NCBI RefSeq assembly: GCF_009569385.1
Contig: NZ_WBOF01000003.1
Span: forward strand, 682,001 to 746,000
Direction: 5' to 3'
DNA: 64,000 nucleotides
DNA from: Streptomyces kaniharaensis
GTDB taxonomy: Bacteria > Actinomycetota > Actinomycetes > Streptomycetales > Streptomycetaceae
Both the position numbers and the translations under genes were made by a program. Positions 26,640 through 33,232 of this stretch are shown piece by piece. Numbering within the stretch: the first letter of the stretch is position 1; each line of letters starts with the position of its first letter. Below the pieces are notes generated by a model. The model was given only the letters and a program-made list of their open reading frames with translations, made no database searches and was not told the DNA's origin.

Positions 26640-27296
26640 ATGCAGCATCGAACCGTCCGTGACGTGATGACCCGGGATGTGGTCGTCGCCCACCGCGAGA
26701 CCACCTTCAAGGAGATCGCCGGCCTGTTCCACCGCAACGCCATCTCGGCCGTTCCTGTGGTCGACGAACGGAACCATCCGGTCGGCCTCGTGTCCGAAGC
26801 CGACCTGGTCCGCAGGGAGTCCGCCCTCCTGGACGAGGACCACCCGCTCACCCGGCGGCTCCACCCGCACCGGCGGTACCTCGCGGAGGCCGAGCTGGCC
26901 GAGCAGTTGATGACCAGCCCGGTCGTCACCGCCGAGGCCGACTGGACGCTGGTCAAGGCCGCGCGGGTGATGGAGCGCAGGCGGCTCAAGCGGCTGCCCG
27001 TGGTCGACGACGAGGGCCGACTGACCGGCATCGTCAGCCGCGGCGACCTGCTGCGGCCCTTCCTGCGCGACGATGCCGAGATCCGTACGGAGATCACCCA
27101 CGACGTCCTGCTCGGCACCCTGTGGCTACCGGCCGGCGATGTCGACGTCACCGTGGAGGACGGCGTCGTCACGCTGACGGGCACGGTCGAACGCCGGAGC
27201 CTCGTCCCGGTCGTCGAGCGGATGTGCCGCTCGTTGGACGGCGTGGTGGCCGTCCGCCAGTCCCTCGGCTACCGGAACGACGGCTCTGTCCCGTAA
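26640..27296 (+). CDS. CBS-pair and BON protein with 3' end replaced by an IS
   Basis: A 218-residue protein (MQHRTVRDVMTRDVVVAHRE) with two CBS motifs (VGLVSEADLVRRE; LTGIVSRGDLLRPF) and a BON domain (DVDVTVEDGVVTLTGTVERRS). It is a close paralogue of the protein at 11883-12587. Its last codons (GSVP and TAA) come from the terminal repeat of the ISL3 element that starts at 27282. Joining the two target copies restores an ending of ...YRNDDTPAIT and onward to a TGA at 28990-28992. The BON domain is complete, so the protein is probably still functional, though changed at the C-terminus. Confidence 0.88.
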   Translation: MQHRTVRDVMTRDVVVAHRETTFKEIAGLFHRNAISAVPVVDERNHPVGLVSEADLVRRESALLDEDHPLTRRLHPHRRYLAEAELAEQLMTSPVVTAEADWTLVKAARVMERRRLKRLPVVDDEGRLTGIVSRGDLLRPFLRDDAEIRTEITHDVLLGTLWLPAGDVDVTVEDGVVTLTGTVERRSLVPVVERMCRSLDGVVAVRQSLGYRNDGSVP

Positions 27297-28912
27297 TCGG
27301 TGGTAACCAAGGGTGACCGGCATCGTTGGCGTGGTGTGCGAGATGTCAACGAGCTTGTGAGCGTGGTGTTTTCGGGGCTCTCGGCGCTGGTCATCGAGGG
27401 TGTGGCGGACGAGGGCGACCTGATCCGGGTGACGGCGCGGACCCGGGATGAGCCGGTGCCGTGCCCCGTGTGCGGGACGCCAACAGGGCAGGTACACGGT
27501 TTCCACGGGCGAAGGGTCGCGGACGTGCCGGTGGACGGACGGCGGGTCGTTGTCTCGGTGAGGTTGCGGCGCCTGGTGTGCCCGGTGCTCGACTGCCGGC
27601 GGCAGACGTTCCGCGAGCAGGTTCCCGGCGTCGTGGAGCGGTATCAGCGCCGCACCAACCGTCTGGCCGACCAGCTCGGCTCTGTGGTCAAGGAGTTAGC
27701 GGGCCGGGCGGGCGCCCGCCTGTCACGCGTGCTGGCCTGCTGGATCTCCCGCTCGACCGCCCTGCGCGTGCTCATGCGCAGGGCACTGCCGCCGCCGCGC
27801 GTCCCGCGCGTGCTCGGCGTCGACGACTTCGCCCTCAAGCGCCGACACCGCTACGCGACCGTGATCATCGACGCCGAGACCGGCGAACGGATCGACGTCC
27901 TGCCCGATCGCAGCGGCGAGACCCTGGCGGCGTGGCTGCGCGAGCATCCCGGGGCCGAGTACGTCTGCAGGGACGGCTCCGGCTCCTACGGCGAGGCGAT
28001 CCGCCAGGCCCTGCCCGAAGCGGTCCAGGTCAGTGACAGGTGGCATCTGTGGAGCAACCTGTGCGGCAAGGTCCTGGCCGAGGTCCGCTCCCACGCCGCC
28101 TGCTGGGCCACCGCCGTGAACCCCGTCCGGCCCGGGGGCGTGCGCGAGCAGACCACCCGCGAGCGCTGGCAGCGGGTCCACGATCTGCTCGACAAGGGCG
28201 TCGGCCTGCTCGAATGCGCCCGCCGCCTCGATGTCGCCCTGAACACCGTCAAGCGGTACGCCCGCATGATGGAGCCCACCGGCGACCGCCGTGCACCCCG
28301 CTACAAGCCCACGCTCGTCGACCCCTACCGCGACCACCTGCGTACTCGCCGCGTGGAAGACCCGGCCGTCCCAGTCCTCCAGCTCTTCAGGGAGATCAAG
28401 GAGCTGGGCTACACCGGGAGCCTCAACCTGCTCTACCGCTACATCACCCAGGGCCGGGCCGAGGGCGACAAGCCCGTCACCACCCCACAGCGCTTCGCCC
28501 GCCTCCTTCTCACCCGCCCCGAGAACCTGCGCGACAAGGACGCCGCACTGCTGCGGGAACTCACCAAGGCCTGCCCCGAGATGACCGAACTCTCCTGTCT
28601 GGCAGGTGAGTTCGCAAAGCTTCTGACCCCGGCAAAGGGCAACGACGCCAAGCTCACCGACTGGATCACGGCAGTTCACACCGTCGACCTGCCCCACCTG
28701 CATTCCTTCGCGAACGGCCTCGAACTCGACCGTGCCGCCGTCGATGCCGGACTCACCACCCCGTACCACAACGGCCGCACCGAGGGCGTCAACACGCGAA
28801 CCAAGCGGATCATGAGGCAGATGCACGGCCGAGCCGGGTTCACCCTCCTCCGTCACCGCATCCTCCTCCAGTGATCACTACACAGCGCTACCACCGATTA
28901 CGGGACAGAGCC
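27282..28912 (+). mobile_element. Complete ISL3-family insertion sequence (1631 bp)
   Basis: Perfect 24-bp terminal inverted repeats begin GGCTCTGTCCCGTAATCGG (27282-27305 and 28889-28912). The direct repeat GGAACGAC flanks it on both sides (27274-27281 and 28913-28920), an 8-bp target duplication as expected for ISL3. A single transposase gene fills the element. It sits in the last codons of the CBS-BON gene and is oriented with it. Perfect ends and target copies suggest a recent insertion. Relics of related elements are at 54285 and 57644. Confidence 0.95.
27357..28874 (+). CDS. ISL3-family transposase
   Basis: A DDE transposase with an N-terminal zinc-finger-like region (PCPVCGTPTG...C...C) and the ISL3 catalytic core: VLGVDDFALKRRHRYATVI (first Asp), VQVSDRWHLWSNL (second Asp) and the C-terminal YHNGRTEGVNTRTKRIMRQ (Glu). 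About 505 residues from GTG 27357. Other in-frame GTG codons (27300, 27363) are possible because no clear ribosome site is visible. The stop codon is 15 bp before the right terminal repeat. It appears intact. Confidence 0.92.
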   Translation: MSVVFSGLSALVIEGVADEGDLIRVTARTRDEPVPCPVCGTPTGQVHGFHGRRVADVPVDGRRVVVSVRLRRLVCPVLDCRRQTFREQVPGVVERYQRRTNRLADQLGSVVKELAGRAGARLSRVLACWISRSTALRVLMRRALPPPRVPRVLGVDDFALKRRHRYATVIIDAETGERIDVLPDRSGETLAAWLREHPGAEYVCRDGSGSYGEAIRQALPEAVQVSDRWHLWSNLCGKVLAEVRSHAACWATAVNPVRPGGVREQTTRERWQRVHDLLDKGVGLLECARRLDVALNTVKRYARMMEPTGDRRAPRYKPTLVDPYRDHLRTRRVEDPAVPVLQLFREIKELGYTGSLNLLYRYITQGRAEGDKPVTTPQRFARLLLTRPENLRDKDAALLRELTKACPEMTELSCLAGEFAKLLTPAKGNDAKLTDWITAVHTVDLPHLHSFANGLELDRAAVDAGLTTPYHNGRTEGVNTRTKRIMRQMHGRAGFTLLRHRILLQ

Positions 28913-28992
28913 GGAACGACGACACCCCCGCCATCACCGCGCCCCCGGAAGTGCGCGCGGTGCTGGGTTCCCACTCGGCACCCCACCACTGA
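28913..28992 (+). pseudogene. Displaced 3' end of the CBS-BON gene
   Basis: After the right target copy (28913-28920) the original frame continues (DTPAITAPPEVRAVLGS...) to TGA 28990-28992. It is the severed C-terminal tail, about 26 codons, of the gene at 26640. It directly precedes the operon terminator. Confidence 0.75.
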
Positions 28993-29000
28993 ACATCACA

Positions 29001-29032
29001 GCCGGGCCGGATCCTTCGGGATCCGGCCCGGC
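29001..29032 (+). terminator. Hairpin terminator with TTCG loop
   Basis: A perfect 14-bp stem (GCCGGGCCGGATCC, 29001-29014, with 29019-29032) is closed by a stable TTCG tetraloop 8 bp after the original stop of the CBS-BON gene. It would have ended the flavodoxin/CBS operon and now also ends read-through from the IS. Confidence 0.85.
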
Positions 29033-29170
29033 GGGCCGCGCCTCCGTCCCGACCGCGGGAGTTGGAGTAGCGGCTGTCGGGGTTCCACAGCAACGGTCGG
29101 GCTGGAGCCACTACCCGGCCCGCCGGGCCGACGGCGGGGGCAACGGGCACGGCACCGAGGTGTTCCCGAC

Positions 29171-32107
29171 TCAGTCGGACAGGCGCACCGCGAGGGCGGG
29201 CCTGATCCGGGCCGCGTGCCGGGCCGGGCCGAGCGCGGCCAGCAGGGATGCCAGCAGGGTGGCGCCGGTCAGGGTGAGGATCGGGCCCCACTCGATCGGG
29301 AAGCCGCCTTCGAGCCCCGTGAAGGCCGAACTCTTCTGGTACATCAGCCAGGTGGTGAGCACGCCGAGGACGCTGCCCAGCAGGACGCCTTCCAGGGCGA
29401 CGAAGCCGCTCTCCCAGAGGAACGAGCGCTCGACCGTCCGGGCCTGGCAGCCCAGGGCGCGCAGCACGCCGATGGTGCGGCGGCGTTCCCGAACGGCCCG
29501 GACCATGACCACGCCGAGGCCGGTGATGCCGATCAGCAGACCGAGGGCGAGGAAGCCCTGCATCAGTTTGAAGAAGGCGGTGTCGGCGGCGAACAACCGG
29601 TGCACGTCGGAGGCGATCGGGCTGGCCACCAGGCTGGCCGAGAGGTGCTCGCCCTGGAGACGACCGGCCAGCGCCTCAGGGGAGACCCCGGGAAGCGTGC
29701 GGACCAGGGCGCTGGCGGTCTGCGCGTCGGCACCGAACTGCCGGGCCACGCCCCGCTCGCCGGCGATCAGCGGGTAGATCGTGGCGCTGTTCCCGTTGGC
29801 CGGGTAGAACGCGAGCCCGCTCTTCAGGACGCCGGCGATCACCTTCTGTTCGGAGCGGCCGGTGCTCGGGTCGGTGAGCGTGAGGGAGTCGCCGGGGGTG
29901 AAGTACTTGCCCGCGGGGCCGCCGGTGGAGCCGAAGAAGTTGTCCACGACGACGTACTGGGGGTGCGTGGCGAGCGCCTGCCAGACGGCCCGGTCGTCGG
30001 GAAGGCCCGGCAGCCGGTCGCGGAAGGCGATGCTCGTGACCGCGCCGTCGGGCACGCCGACGACCGCCGTGTCCAGCGGCCGCGTGGTGCGGTGTCCGGG
30101 GTCGGTCGACTGCCCGCGCGCGTTGAGCAGCGGGGTGACGCCGGCCGTCTGGGCGGCGAGCGGACCGGTGCGCAGGGCGGCGAGCGGATCGCCGCCGACG
30201 GCCTGCGGGTTGTAGTCGAGCCGCAACGTGTAGCCGGCGGTCGCGTCCCTGGTGGCCTGGCCGACGCTGGCGTTCACCAGGCCGGAGATCTCGGTGAGCA
30301 GCACCAGGACGAGCGCGATGAGGGTGTACATCACCAGGGTGGAGCCGGTGCGGAAGCGCTTGGAGAGTGGGTAGGCGGCGGCCAGCCGCAGGGCGAGGCC
30401 CTGTTGGGTGGGGCGCGCCATCGCGCGGCGCAGCGGCCGCATCAGTGCCTGCTGGTTCTCGCTGACCAGGATCACCGCGGAGAAGGCGGCGAGGCTGCCG
30501 AGGATGACGTACACGGCCATCGACGGGGTGTCGAACACGCGCGGGCGCACCACGCTGGCGGTCAGGGACCAGACCAGGACGAGACCTGCGGCGACGCTCG
30601 CGACGACGCGGCGCGGTAGCACGCGCCGGGCCGCGGGGACGGCGAAGGCGACGGCGAGCGCGGGCAGCAGGTAGGTCTGCTCCGCCTGGCTGCGGGCGAC
30701 CGCCGGAACGGCCGCCACGGCGCACAGCACGGCCAACGCGCTGGAGATCGCCAGAAGCCGGCGGCGGGGCCGGCGGCCGGGCTCGGCCGGCTGTTCCCGG
30801 ATCGCGGCGATGACGTTGAAGCGGCTGATCCGGGCGCTGGTGACGGCGATCGCGGCCAGGGCGATCGCCAGCCCCAGCGCGGCCCCGTTCAGCAGGCTCG
30901 TCGGCGTGACGGCGAAGACGATGGAGAGGCCGCCGCCGTCCACCGACCAGCCGCGGAAGATCTGGGCGGCGATCAGGGCGACTCCCCAGCCCACGCCGAC
31001 GCCGATCAGCACCCCGGGAATCGTGGCCGCCAACGCGTAGGCCGCGCCCTCCAGGGTGAAGGAGCCGACCAGGCGGGAGCGCTTGAGGCCGACCGCTCGC
31101 AGCATGCCGAGCTGCGGCTTCCGCTCCTCGGCGAGCATCACGAAGATGTTCACCAGTAGCAGTGCGCCGGCGATGATGCTGAAGCTGCCGATCATGAGGA
31201 ACAAGGCCCCGAGGACGTCCCCGGTCCGCTTGGCCTCCTGGAGCACGGTGTGCTTGGGAGCGTCGACCGCGGCGCGGCTCGCGTCTGGACCGAGGGCGGT
31301 ACGGATCTTCGCCGTGACGGAGTCGGTGAGCTTCTCGCCCGTCTCGACACCGCCCCGGTTGGAGACCATGGTCACCGACAGCGGCTGCGCGCCCGTGGCG
31401 CCTCGCGCCGCGTCCAGCGCACCCGGGGGGAGGAACACGTCGCGGTTGACGCGGCCGCCGAGGCCGGCCCCGGCCAGGCCCTGCTGCGGCACCACCCGCT
31501 CCACCCGGTAGTCGACCGGCTGCCCGTAGAGGTAGAGCGTGATCAGCTGCCCGCTGCCGACCCGGAGCGACCGGGCGAGGGGCTCGTTGAGCACTACCTG
31601 GCCGGGCTGTGGCGTCGGGCCGTGCAGGCCGGAGCCCCCGCCTGCCGTGCCGAAGCGGCCGGCCGCGCTGAGGTCCATCTGCCAGGCGAGCACCCGTGGT
31701 TCGGCCAGCGGCTGGGCGCCGCCGTGGTTCGCGGCAGCCGCCTGGGCGACCTGAGCCGTGAGGACGCCGTCGACCTCGGGATCGGCGGCGAGCGGCTGCA
31801 ATCGGTCCGCCACGGCCCGTCCTGCGCCGGCGTCGGTGGTGACGATCCGTTCGTCGACGGGGCCGAGCGTCTGGTAGGCCTGCTGCCGGACGGAGAAGTT
31901 CAGGGTGTCGCCGACGACGAGAGCGCCGACGATGATGGCGGTGCCGAGCGCGGAGCCCGTGATGACCAGGGCCGCCTCAGTGCGGCGCCGGGCGACCTGG
32001 CGCAGCGCCAGCCGCCGGACCACCGGCTGCCGCACGGCGATCACGAGAAGGGCGAGCAGGGCAGCGGCGACCGCACCGAGCACCGGCGGAAGCAGGTTCG
32101 GATACAT
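29171..32107 (-). CDS. ABC exporter permease with two FtsX domains
   Basis: A 978-residue integral membrane protein of the MacB/FtsX type. An N-terminal helix (about 7-27) and a large extracytoplasmic domain are followed by an FtsX core (three helices about 310-440), two central helices, a second extracytoplasmic domain and a C-terminal FtsX core (about 850-970, GVVMVRAVRERRRTIGVLRALG). This duplicated layout is typical of actinobacterial permeases that work with a separate ATPase, here encoded immediately upstream (3 bp between stop and start). Substrate is unknown; lipids, peptides and lipoproteins are all possible for this family. Confidence 0.9.
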   Translation of the reverse strand: MYPNLLPPVLGAVAAALLALLVIAVRQPVVRRLALRQVARRRTEAALVITGSALGTAIIVGALVVGDTLNFSVRQQAYQTLGPVDERIVTTDAGAGRAVADRLQPLAADPEVDGVLTAQVAQAAAANHGGAQPLAEPRVLAWQMDLSAAGRFGTAGGGSGLHGPTPQPGQVVLNEPLARSLRVGSGQLITLYLYGQPVDYRVERVVPQQGLAGAGLGGRVNRDVFLPPGALDAARGATGAQPLSVTMVSNRGGVETGEKLTDSVTAKIRTALGPDASRAAVDAPKHTVLQEAKRTGDVLGALFLMIGSFSIIAGALLLVNIFVMLAEERKPQLGMLRAVGLKRSRLVGSFTLEGAAYALAATIPGVLIGVGVGWGVALIAAQIFRGWSVDGGGLSIVFAVTPTSLLNGAALGLAIALAAIAVTSARISRFNVIAAIREQPAEPGRRPRRRLLAISSALAVLCAVAAVPAVARSQAEQTYLLPALAVAFAVPAARRVLPRRVVASVAAGLVLVWSLTASVVRPRVFDTPSMAVYVILGSLAAFSAVILVSENQQALMRPLRRAMARPTQQGLALRLAAAYPLSKRFRTGSTLVMYTLIALVLVLLTEISGLVNASVGQATRDATAGYTLRLDYNPQAVGGDPLAALRTGPLAAQTAGVTPLLNARGQSTDPGHRTTRPLDTAVVGVPDGAVTSIAFRDRLPGLPDDRAVWQALATHPQYVVVDNFFGSTGGPAGKYFTPGDSLTLTDPSTGRSEQKVIAGVLKSGLAFYPANGNSATIYPLIAGERGVARQFGADAQTASALVRTLPGVSPEALAGRLQGEHLSASLVASPIASDVHRLFAADTAFFKLMQGFLALGLLIGITGLGVVMVRAVRERRRTIGVLRALGCQARTVERSFLWESGFVALEGVLLGSVLGVLTTWLMYQKSSAFTGLEGGFPIEWGPILTLTGATLLASLLAALGPARHAARIRPALAVRLSD

Positions 32108-32110
32108 CGC

Positions 32111-32827
32111 TCAGCCCGCCCGCTGCAGTTCGGTCTGCCGCTGGTCGGAGACGAGACGGCCGTCGCGCATCCGGACCAGGCGGGGCAGTCGGCGGCCGAT
32201 CGCCTCGTCGTGGGTCACCAGGACGATGGTCTGCCCCTCGTCGCGGTTGAGCGCCGTCAGCAGGTCCATCACCTGGCCGGCCATGATGCTGTCCAGGTTG
32301 CCGGTGGGCTCGTCGGCCCAGACCACGGCCGGACGTGCGACCAGGGCCCGGGCGATGGTGACGCGCTGCTGCTCGCCGCCGGACAGCTCGCTCGGGCGGT
32401 GCGTCACCCGGCTTTCGAGGCCCACCCGCTCCAGCATGCCGATCGCGCGGGCGCGGGCCTCGCGCGGCGGGGTGCCGGTGAGCAGCAGCGGGAGTTCGAC
32501 GTTCTCGGCGGCCGTGAAGACGGGGATGAGGTTGAACGCCTGGAAAACGAAGCCCATCGCCCGGGCCCGGTGTTCGGTGCGTTCGGCGTCCGACATGGCG
32601 AACAGGTCCCGGCCCTCGACCTCGACCCGGCCGGCGTCGATGTCGTCGAGGCCGGAGAGGCAGTTGAGCAGGGTGGTCTTCCCCGACCCCGACGGGCCCA
32701 TCACGCCGACCAGTTCCCCGTGCTCCACGGTCAGGTCGAGATCGCGCAGGGCGGTCACCTCGACCGTCCCGGTCCGGTAGGTCTTGCGCACGCCGGTCGC
32801 GGCCAGCAGTGGCCGGCGGAAATCCAT
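32111..32827 (-). CDS. ABC transporter ATP-binding protein (MacB/LolD type)
   Basis: A 238-residue ATPase with Walker A GPSGSGKTT, signature LSGGEQQR, Walker B VVWADEPTG and the H-loop VTHDEA. It drives the FtsX-type permease encoded directly downstream. ATG 32827 has GGGAG upstream. The 31-residue ORF ending at 32842 precedes it by 14 bp and may be its leader or part of the operon. Confidence 0.92.
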   Translation of the reverse strand: MDFRRPLLAATGVRKTYRTGTVEVTALRDLDLTVEHGELVGVMGPSGSGKTTLLNCLSGLDDIDAGRVEVEGRDLFAMSDAERTEHRARAMGFVFQAFNLIPVFTAAENVELPLLLTGTPPREARARAIGMLERVGLESRVTHRPSELSGGEQQRVTIARALVARPAVVWADEPTGNLDSIMAGQVMDLLTALNRDEGQTIVLVTHDEAIGRRLPRLVRMRDGRLVSDQRQTELQRAG

Positions 32828-32841
32828 GGCAACTCCCGGAG

Positions 32842-32937
32842 TCAGTAGGGCAGCGGCCGGCCGGACGGCGTGCGCAGGTCCAGAGGCGGAGGCTGCTGCG
32901 GGCGGGTGGGCCGGGTGATGACCTTGATGCGGATCAT
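32842..32937 (-). CDS. Small proline-rich ORF (31 aa) upstream of the ABC genes
   Basis: ATG 32937 is preceded by a strong GGAGGT site with good spacing, and the ORF ends 14 bp before the ABC ATPase. The product begins MIRIKVITRPTRPQQ and is basic and proline-rich. No family is recognised. The ribosome site and position suggest a translated small protein or leader peptide, but without comparison to relatives this remains tentative. Confidence 0.45.
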   Translation of the reverse strand: MIRIKVITRPTRPQQPPPLDLRTPSGRPLPY

Positions 32938-33069
32938 CTCCGCCACCTCCTCGGGGATCGGGCTCGCTGCCCACTCTCGTCGCCGCGTCGGTGAGCGGGC
33001 AGGGGCCGTCGGGCGCCCTCCCCCGGACCACCAGGGCCCTTCGCGGGCGCAGACCGGCCCTGGTCGAGG

Positions 33070-33083
33070 GGGCCGGTCGGCCC
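33070..33083. promoter_or_regulatory. DosR-box-like perfect palindrome
   Basis: GGGCCGGTCGGCCC, 68 bp before the small ORF (33152) that leads into the P-type ATPase, and 132 bp from the divergent small ORF at 32937. Confidence 0.65.
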
Positions 33084-33151
33084 TGCCGCCCCGTCGGAGC
33101 CCCTTCCTACGGTGGTGGCGAGGCACGCGGCACCACCCGGTGGAGGAAGTG

Positions 33152-33232
33152 ATGACATCCGCCAGCGAACGCCCCGCAGCGGCACTCGACGATGACGCGC
33201 CCGGGTCCTGCCCGACGGACGAGTGGGCCTGA
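33152..33232 (+). CDS. Small acidic ORF (26 aa) overlapping the P-type ATPase start
   Basis: ATG 33152 follows GGAGGAAG closely; the product MTSASERPAAALDDDAPGSC... ends at TGA 33230-33232. The ATPase GTG start at 33223 lies inside it and another GTG (33235) lies just after its stop, so it may act as a translational leader. No family is recognised. Its distance from the upstream box (68 bp) fits the spacing of other first genes in the island. Confidence 0.5.
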   Translation: MTSASERPAAALDDDAPGSCPTDEWA

